A DNA stretch of 64,000 nt from Streptomyces avermitilis MA-4680 = NBRC 14893 (GTDB lineage Bacteria; Actinomycetota; Actinomycetes; Streptomycetales; Streptomycetaceae), in contig NC_003155.5 of the NCBI RefSeq assembly GCF_000009765.2, forward strand, positions 1,054,001 through 1,118,000. The letters run 5' to 3'. Shown here piece by piece: positions 42,742-51,760 of the stretch. Position numbers and translations under genes: made by a program. The notes beneath the pieces are model-generated. The model saw only the letters and a program-made list of their open reading frames with translations, made no database searches and had not been told where the DNA came from. Every line of letters begins with the position of its first letter. Positions within the stretch are counted from its first letter, which is position 1.

Positions 42742-42957
42742 CACGGGTCCAGCCGCGCAGGGCCTTGATGACGTCCGTGCCGTCCATGTCGGGCAGCCCA
42801 GGTCGAGGACGACCACTTCGGGCCGGCGCGCGGCGGCACGGCGGAGCGCGGTGGCGCCGTCGGGGGCCGCGTCCGCTCCGTACCGGCGGGCCCGCAGGTT
42901 GATCACGAGGGCCCGGACGAACTGTGGACCGTCCTCCACCACCAGGACCCGGGTCAT
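42742..42957 (-). pseudogene. kdpE: KdpE response-regulator fragment
   Basis: The first 70 or so codons of a KdpE-like receiver domain: MTRVLVVEDGPQFVRALVIN then LRARRYGADAAPDGATALRR and EVVVLDLG, followed after a one-base deletion near 42797 by MDGTDVIKALRGWTRV. The phospho-acceptor Asp (VLDL) is there, but the rest of the receiver and the DNA-binding domain are lost. It follows kdpC in the same direction, where kdpD and kdpE usually stand. Confidence 0.75.
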
Positions 42958-43035
42958 CGGTGTGCTCCCTTCCTGTTGCGCGGAGGGCTGGAGCCTGCCG
43001 GAACCGGCGTCACTGCCGGAACCGGCGTCATGGCG

Positions 43036-43081
43036 GCGGGAGTTGACGCATCGGGATGTCTCCCGATGCGTCAACTCCCGC
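43036..43081 (-). terminator. Perfect long hairpin after kdpC
   Basis: A 21-bp perfect stem (arms 43036-43056 and 43061-43081, core AGTTGACGCATCGGGA) with the 4-base loop TGTC lies 19 bp past the kdpC stop codon. It should end the kdp transcript. An 18-bp tandem repeat (TGCCGGAACCGGCGTCAC type) follows on the far side. Confidence 0.85.
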
Positions 43082-43099
43082 GTGGAGCGCGTAAGGCCG

Positions 43100-43768
43100 T
43101 CAGCTCGTCGCCACGAGTTCCTTGAGCGCGATGTTGAGTTCGAGGACGTTGACGCGGGGCTCACCGATGAAGCCGAGGGTACGGCCGTCGGTGTGCTCGT
43201 CGACCAGTTTCTGCACCGGGGCGACGGCCAGGTGGTTCTGCTCCGCGATCCGGTGCACCTGAAGGTCCGCGTACTCGGGGGAGATGTCCGGGTCCAGGCC
43301 GGAGCCGGACGACGTCACCGCGTCGGCGGGGACGTCGGACGGCTTGACCTTGTGGTCGGCGGTCGAGTTGTCCTTGACGACCGCGGCCTTGGCGTCCTTG
43401 ACCCACTTGATCAGATCGGCGTTGTCACCGGAACGGTTGGTCGCACCGGACAGGATCAGCGAGTACTGGGTGTTGACGCTGTTGGTGCCCAGCCCGTTCG
43501 CCGGACGCCCCTGGAACCACTTCAGGTCGGGCTCCGGGGTCTCCTGGCCCTTCTTCAGCGGCAAGTTGTACGCCTGGCCGATCAGCGAGGAGCCGACGAC
43601 CTTGCCGTCCGCCTTGATCTCCGAGCCGTTCGCCTGGTCCGAGAACAGGCCCTGGGCGACACCGGTGACGGCGAGCGGATAGAGGACGCCTGTCACCACG
43701 GTGAGCACCAGGAGGGATCGCAGGCCGGCCCAGAGCAACCGGGCCGTGTTCGTAACCGAGTTGTTCAT
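43100..43768 (-). CDS. kdpC: Potassium-transporting ATPase subunit C
   Basis: A 222-residue KdpC with one N-terminal membrane helix (LRSLLVLTVVTGVLYPLAVT) and the conserved FQGRPANG and SGSGLDPDISPEYADLQVHR blocks. KdpC holds the KdpA channel and KdpB pump together. The end HTDGRTLGFIGEPRVNVLEL then NIALKEL is typical. It is 24 bases after kdpB. Start at 43768 (MNNSVTN); a second ATG 12 bases earlier is possible. Confidence 0.96.
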   Translation of the reverse strand: MNNSVTNTARLLWAGLRSLLVLTVVTGVLYPLAVTGVAQGLFSDQANGSEIKADGKVVGSSLIGQAYNLPLKKGQETPEPDLKWFQGRPANGLGTNSVNTQYSLILSGATNRSGDNADLIKWVKDAKAAVVKDNSTADHKVKPSDVPADAVTSSGSGLDPDISPEYADLQVHRIAEQNHLAVAPVQKLVDEHTDGRTLGFIGEPRVNVLELNIALKELVATS

Positions 43769-43792
43769 TGTGATCAGCACGCTTTCAAAAAA

Positions 43793-45970
43793 TTACAGCC
43801 CGGGGATGAGGGAGATGAGCAGGTCGATGATCTTGATGCCGATGAAGGGCGCGACGAGGCCGCCGAGACCGTAGATCCCGAGGTTGCGGCGGAGCATCCT
43901 GTCCGCGCTCACCGGCCGGTACCGCACACCCCGCAGCGCGAGCGGCACCAGTGCGATGATGATCAGCGCGTTGAAGATGACCGCGGACAGGATCGCGGAG
44001 TCCGGCGAGGACAGCTGCATGATGTTCAGCTTGTCCAGGCCCGGATAGACCACCGCGAATAGCGCCGGGATGATCGCGAAGTACTTCGCCACGTCATTGG
44101 CGATCGAGAACGTCGTCAGCGCGCCACGGGTGATCAGCAACTGCTTGCCGATCTCCACGATCTCGATGAGCTTGGTGGGGTTGGAGTCCAGGTCCACCAT
44201 GTTCCCGGCCTCCTTGGCGGCCGAGGTACCGGTGTTCATGGCCACACCCACGTCGGCCTGGGCCAGCGCCGGCGCGTCGTTCGTGCCGTCGCCGGTCATC
44301 GCGACGAGCTTGCCGCCCGACTGCTCCCGTTTGATGAGCGCCATCTTGTCCTCGGGAGTCGCCTCCGCGAGGAAGTCGTCGACGCCGGCCTCCTCAGCGA
44401 TCGCCTTGGCCGTCAGCGGGTTGTCACCCGTGATCATGACGGTCTTGATGCCCATGCGGCGCAGCTCGTCGAACCGCTCGCGCATGCCCTCCTTGACCAC
44501 GTCCTTGAGGTGGATGACGCCGAGGATCCGCGCACCGTCGGCGTCCTCGACGGCCACGAGCAGCGGCGTACCGCCCGCCTCGGAGATCCGGTTGGCCAGC
44601 GTGTCGGCGTCCTCGGACACCTCCCCGCCCTGTTCCCGCACCCAGGCGATGACCGACCCGGCCGCGCCCTTGCGGATCTTGCGCCCGTCGATGTCCACAC
44701 CCGACATCCGGGTCTGGGCGGTGAAGGCGATCCACTCGGCGCCGGAGAGCTCGCCCTGGTGGCGCTCGCGCAGCCCGTACGTCTCCTTCGCCAGTACGAC
44801 GATGGAGCGGCCCTCGGGCGTCTCGTCGGCCAGCGAGGAGAGCTGGGCGGCGTCCGCGACCTCGGCCTCGGTGGTGCCGGTCACCGGTACGAACTCGGAG
44901 GCCTGGCGGTTGCCGAGGGTGATGGTTCCGGTCTTGTCGAGGAGCAGGGTCGACACGTCGCCCGCCGCCTCGACCGCCCTGCCGGACATGGCCAGGACGT
45001 TGCGCTGCACCAGCCGGTCCATGCCCGCGATACCGATCGCGGAGAGCAGGGCGCCGATCGTCGTCGGGATCAGGCAGACCAGCAGGGCCACCAGCACGAC
45101 CATCGTGAGGTGCGTACCCGCGTAGTCGGCGAACGGGGGCAGCGTGGCCACCGCGAGCAGGAAGACGATCGTGAGGGACGCGAGAAGGATGTTCAGAGCG
45201 ATCTCGTTGGGCGTCTTCTGCCGTGCGGCGCCCTCGACCAGGGCGATCATCCGGTCGATGAATGTCTCGCCGGGCTTTGTCGTGATCTTGATGACGATGC
45301 GGTCGGAGAGGACCTTCGTACCGCCGGTGACGGCCGAGCGGTCGCCGCCGGACTCGCGGATCACCGGGGCCGACTCGCCGGTGATCGCCGACTCGTCCAC
45401 GGACGCCACGCCCTCGACGACGTCACCGTCGCCGGGGATGATGTCGCCCGCCTCGCACACGACCAGGTCACCGACGCGCAGCTCGGTGCCGGGGACCACG
45501 GTCCCGTCGGCCCTGCGCGCCACGGTGTCCGTCTTCGCCCTGCGCAGGGTGTCCGCCTGCGCCTTGCCTCGGCCCTCGGCGACCGCCTCCGCCAGGTTGG
45601 CGAAGATCACGGTCAGCCACAGCCAGGCGCTGATCGCCCAGCCGAACCAGTCGCCCGGGTCCTTGAAGGAGAACACCGTCGTCAGGACCGAACCGACCAA
45701 CACCACGAACATCACGGGTGACTTGACCATCACCCGCGGGTCGAGCTTGCGGAAGGCGTCCGGCAGCGACTTGAGCAGTTGCTTGGGGTCGAAGAGCCCC
45801 GCGCCGACACGTCCTTCGTCCTTGTGGCCGGTCGGCACATCGCTGTGCGGTGCCCGGGTCGGAGTGGCTGTGGACATCGAGTCCTCGTCGTTTTCTGTAC
45901 GGGTCTTCTCCGTACGGGTCTCTTCTGTACGGGTCTTCTCTGCACGGGTCTTCTCTGTGCGAGTGGTCAT
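43793..45970 (-). CDS. kdpB: Potassium-transporting P-type ATPase subunit B
   Basis: A 725-residue P-type ATPase with the phosphorylation site [33 protein letters not shown] and the hinge [20 protein letters not shown]. It energises K+ uptake. The ATG at 45970 overlaps the kdpA stop (ATGA). The first 30 residues are a run of TRTEK-type repeats encoded by a 15-bp tandem DNA repeat, not found in ordinary KdpB; an internal ATG at 45877 would remove them. Confidence 0.96.
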   Translation of the reverse strand: MTTRTEKTRAEKTRTEETRTEKTRTENDEDSMSTATPTRAPHSDVPTGHKDEGRVGAGLFDPKQLLKSLPDAFRKLDPRVMVKSPVMFVVLVGSVLTTVFSFKDPGDWFGWAISAWLWLTVIFANLAEAVAEGRGKAQADTLRRAKTDTVARRADGTVVPGTELRVGDLVVCEAGDIIPGDGDVVEGVASVDESAITGESAPVIRESGGDRSAVTGGTKVLSDRIVIKITTKPGETFIDRMIALVEGAARQKTPNEIALNILLASLTIVFLLAVATLPPFADYAGTHLTMVVLVALLVCLIPTTIGALLSAIGIAGMDRLVQRNVLAMSGRAVEAAGDVSTLLLDKTGTITLGNRQASEFVPVTGTTEAEVADAAQLSSLADETPEGRSIVVLAKETYGLRERHQGELSGAEWIAFTAQTRMSGVDIDGRKIRKGAAGSVIAWVREQGGEVSEDADTLANRISEAGGTPLLVAVEDADGARILGVIHLKDVVKEGMRERFDELRRMGIKTVMITGDNPLTAKAIAEEAGVDDFLAEATPEDKMALIKREQSGGKLVAMTGDGTNDAPALAQADVGVAMNTGTSAAKEAGNMVDLDSNPTKLIEIVEIGKQLLITRGALTTFSIANDVAKYFAIIPALFAVVYPGLDKLNIMQLSSPDSAILSAVIFNALIIIALVPLALRGVRYRPVSADRMLRRNLGIYGLGGLVAPFIGIKIIDLLISLIPGL
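45895..45969 (-). repeat. Five 15-bp tandem repeats at the kdpB 5' end
   Basis: Units such as CTGTACGGGTCTTCT repeat five times in phase with the reading frame, encoding T-R-T/A-E-K/E. The array lies directly after the kdpA/kdpB junction. Confidence 0.9.
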
Positions 45971-47631
45971 GACGCCAGCCCCTCGGCCAACGGGCCCAGC
46001 GCCAGGGCCGGGAAGTAGGTCAGCCCGGTGATGATCAGGATGGCGCCCACCAGCAGGCCCGTGAACAGCGGCTTTTCGGTACGCAGGGTGCCCACGGTCG
46101 CCGGGATGGGCTTCTGCTCGGCGAGCGAACCGGCCAGGGCCAGCACGAACACCATCGGCACGAAGCGGCCGAGCAGCATCACGATGCCGATGGTGGTGTT
46201 GAACCACTGCGTGTCCGCGTTCAGACCCGCGAACGCCGAGCCGTTGTTGTTGGCGCCCGACGTGTAGGCGTACAGGATCTCGGAGAAGCCGTGCGCGCCC
46301 GAGTTCGTCATCGAGTGGCCCGGGGTGGGCAGCGCCATCGCCGCGGCCGTGAAGACCAGCGCCAGCGCCGGGGTGATCAGGATGTAGCAGGCCGCGAACT
46401 TGATCTCACGGGTGCCGATCTTCTTGCCCAGGTATTCAGGCGTACGGCCCACCATGAGCCCCGCGATGAACACCGCGATGACGGCCATGATCAGGATGCC
46501 GTAGAGGCCGGAGCCGGTACCCCCGGGTGCGATCTCGCCGAGCTGCATGCTCAGCAGGGTGATGCCGCCGCCCAGGCCGGTGAACGAGGAGTGGAAGGAA
46601 TCCACCGCACCGGTCGAGGTCAGCGTGGTCGCCACCGCGAAGATCGACGAGCCGCCGACGCCGAAGCGGGTCTCCTTGCCCTCCATCGCACCGCCGGCGA
46701 TCTGGAACGCCGGGCCGTGATGGGCGAACTCGGTCCACATCATCAGCGCCGTGAAGCCGATCCAGATGGTGACCATCGTGGCGAGGATCGCGTAGCCCTG
46801 GCGCAGCGAGCCGACCATCCGGCCGAAGGTCCGCGTCAGCGCGAACGGGATCAGCAGGATCAGGAAGATCTCGAAGAGGTTCGAGAACGGGCCCGGGTTC
46901 TCGAAGGGGTGCGCGCTGTTGGCGTTGAAGTAACCGCCGCCGTTCGTGCCGGCCTCCTTGATGGCCTCCTGCGACGCGACCGCGCCGCCGTTCCACTGCT
47001 GCGAGCCGCCCATGAACTGGCCGACGGAGTGGATCCCGGAGAAGTTCTGGATCGCGCCGCACGCGACCAGGACGATCGCGGCGATCACCGAGACGGGCAG
47101 CAGGACGCGGACGGTGCCGCGCACCAGGTCGGACCAGAAGTTGCCGAGCTCACCGGTGCGGGAGCGGGAAAAGCCGCGCACCAGCGCGACGGCCACCGCG
47201 ATGCCGACCGAGGCGGAGACGAAGTTCTGCACCGCCAGGCCGCCGGTCTGCACGACATGGCCCATGGCCTGCTCGCCGTAGTACGACTGCCAGTTGGTGT
47301 TCGTCACGAAGGACGCGGCGGTGTTGAACGCCTGGTCCGGGTCGATGGACCGGAACCCGAGCGAGCCGGGCAGCGAACCCTGGACACGCTGAAGCACGTA
47401 CAGGAAGAGCACGCTGACGGCGGAGAAGGCGAGGACGCCGCGCAGGTACGCGGGCCAGCGCATCTGCGTGTCCGGGTCGGCGCCGATGCCCTTGTAGATC
47501 CACTTCTCGACGCGCAGGTGCTTGTCGGAGGAGTAGACCTTGGCCATGTAGTCGCCGAGGGGACGGTAGGCGAGTGCCAGTGCCGCTATGAGAGCGACCA
47601 GCTGGAGCACGCCGGCGAGGACGGGACTCAT
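45967..47631 (-). CDS. kdpA: Potassium-transporting ATPase subunit A
   Basis: A 554-residue channel-like subunit with about ten membrane helices. The four K+-selectivity loops of the KdpA/Ktr/Trk superfamily are visible, e.g. [56 protein letters not shown] and [16 protein letters not shown]. It binds K+ with high affinity. GAGAAG seven bases before ATG at 47631 is the ribosome site. It is part of the compact kdpFABC operon. Confidence 0.97.
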   Translation of the reverse strand: MSPVLAGVLQLVALIAALALAYRPLGDYMAKVYSSDKHLRVEKWIYKGIGADPDTQMRWPAYLRGVLAFSAVSVLFLYVLQRVQGSLPGSLGFRSIDPDQAFNTAASFVTNTNWQSYYGEQAMGHVVQTGGLAVQNFVSASVGIAVAVALVRGFSRSRTGELGNFWSDLVRGTVRVLLPVSVIAAIVLVACGAIQNFSGIHSVGQFMGGSQQWNGGAVASQEAIKEAGTNGGGYFNANSAHPFENPGPFSNLFEIFLILLIPFALTRTFGRMVGSLRQGYAILATMVTIWIGFTALMMWTEFAHHGPAFQIAGGAMEGKETRFGVGGSSIFAVATTLTSTGAVDSFHSSFTGLGGGITLLSMQLGEIAPGGTGSGLYGILIMAVIAVFIAGLMVGRTPEYLGKKIGTREIKFAACYILITPALALVFTAAAMALPTPGHSMTNSGAHGFSEILYAYTSGANNNGSAFAGLNADTQWFNTTIGIVMLLGRFVPMVFVLALAGSLAEQKPIPATVGTLRTEKPLFTGLLVGAILIITGLTYFPALALGPLAEGLAS

Positions 47632-47639
47632 ATCGCTTC

Positions 47640-47729
47640 TCAGAACCTCTCCGGGAAGATCAGGGCGAGAACGAGATAGCCCAGCAGGGTGACGGCCACG
47701 ATCAGGCCGACGACGTTTTCGGCGGTCAC
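47640..47729 (-). CDS. kdpF: KdpF small subunit
   Basis: A 29-residue single-helix peptide, VTAENVVGLIVAVTLLGYLV then LALIFPERF, typical of KdpF, which stabilises the KdpABC complex. It starts with GTG, overlapping the stop of the 27-codon ORF (GTGA), and ends 8 bases before kdpA. It is too short for most gene finders. Confidence 0.9.
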   Translation of the reverse strand: MTAENVVGLIVAVTLLGYLVLALIFPERF

Positions 47730-47809
47730 AGCTTCGTCACCCCCTTGGCGACGAGGGCCACCAGCGCGAACACCGCGATCGTGGTGACAACGAAGGCCAG
47801 GTCGGCCAT
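47726..47809 (-). CDS. 27-residue hydrophobic peptide leading the kdp operon
   Basis: MADLAFVVTTIAVFALVALV then AKGVTKL: a short membrane helix with a basic end. TAGGAG lies 6 bases before the ATG, and its stop overlaps the kdpF start by four bases. Position, ribosome site and coupling indicate it is translated. It may be a second small Kdp subunit or a leader that controls kdpF translation. Confidence 0.7.
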   Translation of the reverse strand: MADLAFVVTTIAVFALVALVAKGVTKL

Positions 47810-47879
47810 CGCGAGCTCCTAGATGAGGTTCGGATTGAACGGACGATTAGAGGAAACCGCCTCTCTGGCCGGATTCGAT

Positions 47880-47932
47880 CGCCGTTGACGGCTCTCATAC
47901 GGGGGTGCGTACGCCTTTGACGGATCTCTTAC
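47880..47932 (-). promoter_or_regulatory. Direct repeats in the kdp promoter region
   Basis: A 21-bp sequence (CGCC-TTGACGG-TCTC-TAC with three variable positions) occurs at 47880-47900 and 47912-47932 (plus-strand text), a 32-bp or three-helical-turn period. It is 70-120 bp upstream of the first kdp ORF. This is a likely binding site for a KdpE-type response regulator. Confidence 0.55.
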
Positions 47933-47986
47933 GGCGGGCTGATCCATCTGCGGGGCCCGTCTGGATTCCGTCGGGATCCCATCCCC

Positions 47987-48530
47987 TCATTCCGCGCGCC
48001 AGTGCCGGACCATGCCGACCTGGGCGATCGTGAAGCCGATGAAGACACCGATGGCGAAGAGCGGCACGAGGGTGTTGGTGTCGCCGCCGGAGAAGACGAG
48101 CAGCGCGGCGACGACCCCGGCCAGTGTGAGCACGCCGTGCCGGTGGACCTGGCGGTCGGCTTTCAGCGCGAAGACGTGCGGCAGGTAGTTGTCGCGGGCC
48201 GGCAGCTTCAGCAGAACCGGAAGACCGCCGAAGGAGGTGTTGGCCGACAGCGCCAGCAGGATCATCGTCGCGAACTGAACGACGTAGAACGCCCAGTTGT
48301 GGCCGAGCGAGGCGTCCGCGAGCTGCGCGAGGACCGTGACGCCCTCGACGGGCTGGAGATGGAAGCGCGAGATCAGCACCGACAGGCCGATCAGCATCAC
48401 ACCGAGTACGGCACCGAGGGCGACCTCCGCGTGCTGGGCCCGGCGTACGCGCGGGACGCGGAAGGCAGGCACGGCGTTGGCCGAGGGCCTCGACGCCGGT
48501 GAGCACGCTGCATCCGGAGGCGAAGGCCAA
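47987..48530 (-). pseudogene. APC-family permease fragment, upstream copy, frameshifted
   Basis: LAFASGCSVLTGVEAL stands in one frame; after a shift near 48485 the next reads MPAFRVPRVRRAQHAEVALG, VTVLAQLADASLGHNWAFYV, VQFATMILLALSANTSFGGL, PVLLKLPARDNYLPHVFALK and ends IGFTIAQVGMVRHWRAE. This is the middle part of a Streptomyces APC permease (a proposed K+ transporter type). Both ends are missing. It is homologous to the fragment at 42485-42670 on the other side of kdpFABC. Confidence 0.75.
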
Positions 48531-48574
48531 CGTGGCTCCGGAGAGCTTCGGCGGATACGCCCTGACCGGCGGCG

Positions 48575-48790
48575 CCCCGGATCACGTGGGCGTTGGTGCC
48601 GCTGATGCCGAAGGACCCCGTCCCCGAGCCCGAGATGCGCGAGTGGATCGACGGCAAAAGGCCCGGTCGGAGGTTCCCACCCCGCGACGACCCGCTCTCC
48701 AGGCCGTCGGCCGAGCGCCGCAGGCCCACGATGGCCTGCGGCGTCCCGTCCAGCACGGCGGGGTGCAACACGCTCCCGGTCAGCGGGTCG
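48575..48790 (-). pseudogene. Possible fragments of a polyketide synthase gene
   Basis: One minus-strand frame reads VLHPAVLDGTPQAIVGL and, 40 codons later, SFGISGTNAHVI. The second is the invariant end motif of ketosynthase domains (FGxSGTNAHVI), the first resembles the LHPALLDAALQA motif of dehydratase domains. The order and spacing are not those of a normal synthase, so this would be a scrambled remnant. Confidence 0.35.
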
Positions 48791-48906
48791 GCAGCCGTAG
48801 CTCGGCCGGCGCCTGGGGACGCCCGGCCGCGTCGGTGCCCGTGCGCAGACCGGTCAGCGAGCGTTGCGCGGGACGGTAGTCCAGAACGCCGCGTGCCGCC
48901 GGGCGG

Positions 48907-49326
48907 TCACGACTCCACTTGGTCCGCGCGGGATCCGGTGCCGCGCGGTGTGGTGTCGGCGATCACTGCGGTGGGCGGGTGTGCGGCGGTGGCCGCTCGG
49001 GTGTCCGGGTAGAACGCGAAGACCTGGTCGAGGCCCACGATGCCCAGGACCCGGGCGGTGTTGGCCGGGACCGCGGCCAGGACTGTGTCGACGCCTGCCT
49101 CGATGGCCAGGTTGCGCGCTGCCAACAGCAGCGTGATGCCGCTGGAGTCGCAGAACCGCAGACCTGCCAGGTCCAGGACCAGCAGCTGGCCGCGGGCCAG
49201 GGTCAGGCGGTCGATCGCGTGACGCAGTTCCGGGGATGTCTCGTGGTCGAGGTCGCCGGTGATCTCCAGTACGGGACCGGTAGGGGCGTCTCGGGTGGTG
49301 ATCGTCAGCGGGCTCATGTCAGTCAT
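48907..49326 (-). CDS. STAS-domain anti-sigma factor antagonist (RsbV-like)
   Basis: A 139-residue protein with a STAS domain: TGPVLEITGDLDHETSPELR and LLVLDLAGLRFCDSSGITLL, where the Ser pair in DSSG is the usual phosphorylation site. In partner switching the dephosphorylated protein binds an anti-sigma kinase and frees its sigma factor. It starts eight bases inside the end of the PAS/PP2C phosphatase gene (or two bases after it if the second ATG is used), so phosphatase and substrate are coupled. A 25-residue tail follows the domain. Confidence 0.93.
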   Translation of the reverse strand: MTDMSPLTITTRDAPTGPVLEITGDLDHETSPELRHAIDRLTLARGQLLVLDLAGLRFCDSSGITLLLAARNLAIEAGVDTVLAAVPANTARVLGIVGLDQVFAFYPDTRAATAAHPPTAVIADTTPRGTGSRADQVES

Positions 49327-50566
49327 CTACTCGCAGGGGCTGGTCGGGCAGGGAAGCGGGCACGCCGAAGGCCAGCAGGGCGGTGTCGTCGTCGAGGCCC
49401 TCACCGAAGCCGGCGAGCAGGCCGGTCAGGGCGGTGATCAGGGCCTGTGGGCCCGCAGGCGTCCGGGCGGCGGTGAAGGCGCGCAGGGCGTCGTCGCCGT
49501 ACAGCTCACGCCGCGGCCCGATCCTGGCCTCGGTCAGGCCGTCGGTGTAGAGCAGCAGCGTGTCCCCGGGCAGCAGCACCGTGCGGGCGGCTGTGAACTG
49601 CGCCCGGGGCAGGACACCGATGAGCATCCCACCGGGGGTGGGGAGGTAGTCGGCGTAGGCGTCGGCGCGCTGGACCAGTGCCGGGGGGTGGCCGCCGGAG
49701 GCCAGGTGGACGGCGCAGCCGTCGCTCTGGGGTTCCAGGAAGCCGAATACGGCGGTGCAGTAGCGGGGCTCGCTGCCGGTGTACCGCTCGTGCAGGACCG
49801 TGTTGAGCGTGGCCAGTACGTTGACGGGGTCGGGCTCGTGCAAGGCGGCGGCGCGCAGGGTGTAGCGGGTCAGCGAGGTGACGGCGGCGGCTTTGGGGCC
49901 TTTGCCGCACACGTCGCCGAGGAAGAATGCCCACCTGGTGCCGTCCAGCGGGAACAGGTCGTAGAAGTCGCCGCCGATCAGGTCCGGGGAGGCGGTGTGG
50001 TAGTGCGAGGCCACTTCCAGGCCGGGAACCGTCGGCAGGGTGGAGGGCAGCAGGCTCTGCTGGAGGACGGCGAGTGCTTCCTGGAGGCGCTCGCGGTCGG
50101 CCTCGGCCTGCCTGCGGGCGCGCAGCAGTTCGGTCTCGTACGCGCGGCGGTCGCGGGCGTCGAAGACGGTGCTGCGTACCAGCATCGGCTCACCGTCGTG
50201 GCTGGTCTTGACCTTCGAGGTCACCAGCACCGGCAGCCGCTGCCCGTCGGCCGCTTTGAGGTCCAGGGCGATGCCGTTGACCTCGCCCTTCATTTGCAGC
50301 AGCGGCGCGAAGTGCGTCTCGTGGTAGAGCTTGCCGCCCACGGTGAGCAGGTCGGTGAACCGCATCCGGCCCACCACGTCCCGGCGCGACAGGCCCAGCC
50401 AGTCCAGCAGCGTGGTGTTGATCTTCGCGATGGTGCCGTCCATCAGCGTGGACAGGTAACCGCACGGCGCCTGCTCGTACAGTTCCTCGGCACTGTCCTC
50501 CAGCAGCGACGTGAACACCGTGTCGGTGGCGTCGGCGTCCTGCTCTACGTCCCGGTCGCGGCACAT
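49319..50566 (-). CDS. PAS-domain PP2C (SpoIIE-type) phosphatase, RsbP-like
   Basis: A 415-residue protein: PAS domain about 20-140 (LYEQAPCGYLSTLMDGTIAK, INTTLLDWLGLSRRDVVG), a coiled-coil linker (about 145-175) and a PP2C phosphatase about 190-405 with the metal-binding motifs IGGDFYDLF, GDVCGKG, ASGGHPP, LYTDGLTEAR and DDDTALLAF. This layout equals B. subtilis RsbP, which needs RsbQ to become active under energy stress. Its ATG overlaps the stop of the RsbQ-like gene by one base (TGATG). Confidence 0.94.
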   Translation of the reverse strand: MCRDRDVEQDADATDTVFTSLLEDSAEELYEQAPCGYLSTLMDGTIAKINTTLLDWLGLSRRDVVGRMRFTDLLTVGGKLYHETHFAPLLQMKGEVNGIALDLKAADGQRLPVLVTSKVKTSHDGEPMLVRSTVFDARDRRAYETELLRARRQAEADRERLQEALAVLQQSLLPSTLPTVPGLEVASHYHTASPDLIGGDFYDLFPLDGTRWAFFLGDVCGKGPKAAAVTSLTRYTLRAAALHEPDPVNVLATLNTVLHERYTGSEPRYCTAVFGFLEPQSDGCAVHLASGGHPPALVQRADAYADYLPTPGGMLIGVLPRAQFTAARTVLLPGDTLLLYTDGLTEARIGPRRELYGDDALRAFTAARTPAGPQALITALTGLLAGFGEGLDDDTALLAFGVPASLPDQPLRVDD

Positions 50567-51369
50567 CACCGTGTTGCGCCGAGGAAGGCGGTGATGGCCT
50601 GTGCCGTGGCGTCGGGTGCGCTCAGCTGCGGGCAGTGCCCTGTCGCGTCCAACGTCACCAGGCGGCTGCCGGGGATCGCGGCATGGACGTAGGCGCCCAC
50701 CTCGCGCGGCGCGATGACGTCCTGTGCACACTCCAGCACCAGCGTCGGCACCGCCACCGACTTCAGGTCCTGGCGGCTGTCGGACAGGAACGTGGTGCGT
50801 GCGAAGGCCCGCGCGATGTCCGGATCGGTCGCGCAGAACGAGGCGGTCAGCTCCTCCCCCAGCTCCGGCCGGTCGGGATTGTCCATGATCACCGGGGCCA
50901 TCGTCGCCGACCAGCCCAGATAGTTCGAATCCAGGGACGTCAGCAGCTCGTCGATGTCCTCGGCGCTGAACCCGCCCCGGTACCCGTCCTCGTCGATGTA
51001 CCGCGGGGAGGGAGCGACCATGACCAGGCGGGAGAACCGCTCCGGCGCCTTCTGCGCCGCGAGCACCCCGACCATCGCGCTGACCGAATGCCCCACGAAG
51101 GCCACATCCCGCAGGTCCAGCTCCTCGCAGACCTCCAGCACATCCAGGGCGTAGCCCTCCAGTGAGGAGTAACGCTGCTCGCTCCACGCCGACAGATCCG
51201 AGCGGCCCGACCCCACGTAGTCGAACAGCACCACCCGGAAGTCGTCGGCCAGCGCGGGAACAACCAGCCGCCACATGTTCTGGTCACAGCCGAACCCGTG
51301 CGCGAGCAGCACCACCGGCCCGTCCGGGCGGCCGGTGACGACGACGTTGTTCCTCCGGCGTATATCCAT
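50566..51369 (-). CDS. rsbQ: RsbQ-like alpha/beta-hydrolase, activator of the PAS phosphatase
   Basis: A 267-residue hydrolase closely similar to Bacillus RsbQ along its full length: VVLLAHGFGCDQNMWRLVVP, VVLFDYVGSGRSDLSAWSEQ, the nucleophile VAFVGHSVSAMVGVLAA, LVMVAPSPRYIDEDGYRGGF, CAQDVIAPREVGAYV (Asp) and TLDATGHCPQLSAPD (His). RsbQ processes an unknown hydrophobic ligand and switches on RsbP through its PAS domain. Similar proteins also include plant karrikin/strigolactone receptors (KAI2/D14). It is the first gene of a three-gene operon with the phosphatase and the STAS protein. Confidence 0.94.
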   Translation of the reverse strand: MDIRRRNNVVVTGRPDGPVVLLAHGFGCDQNMWRLVVPALADDFRVVLFDYVGSGRSDLSAWSEQRYSSLEGYALDVLEVCEELDLRDVAFVGHSVSAMVGVLAAQKAPERFSRLVMVAPSPRYIDEDGYRGGFSAEDIDELLTSLDSNYLGWSATMAPVIMDNPDRPELGEELTASFCATDPDIARAFARTTFLSDSRQDLKSVAVPTLVLECAQDVIAPREVGAYVHAAIPGSRLVTLDATGHCPQLSAPDATAQAITAFLGATR

Positions 51370-51760
51370 ACCCGCCAGTGTCCCACCACCCCCAGGCGCC
51401 TCAGCCGGGGTCTTCGTCCCGCCCCTGCCCTGCCGTGCCCGAGGCGGCAGCACGTCGAAACGTTGCCGGAGTCGGTGGGCTGCGCGAACGGGGCCGTGCA
51501 AGAGGGCCGCGCCTGGCAGAACCGGTGCCCTGAATCCAACCTCTTCGGTCACGCCGACTCTTCGGTCACGCGGAGCGGAGCAGCGGTGTCGGAGGGGCCG
51601 AAAGGACCTTCGCCCGGCTCCGCCCGATCGTCGTCTCGTCGGCGAGCGCCCTGGACATCCGGCGGGCGGCGCCTCGTGGGAGGCACGGTGCCCGCGCAAG
51701 GCCGTGCGGCGGCGTGAGACTGTGGTGCTATGGAACAGGCCCCCCGAGGGGATCCACACC
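51370..51760. other. Divergent promoter region of the two stress-signalling units
   Basis: This 390-bp gap between the rsbQ operon and the 809-residue sensor gene contains no credible gene. Both promoters must be here. A CCGAGGGG ribosome site precedes the 809-residue gene. I did not find an unambiguous sigma-B-type promoter. Confidence 0.4.
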
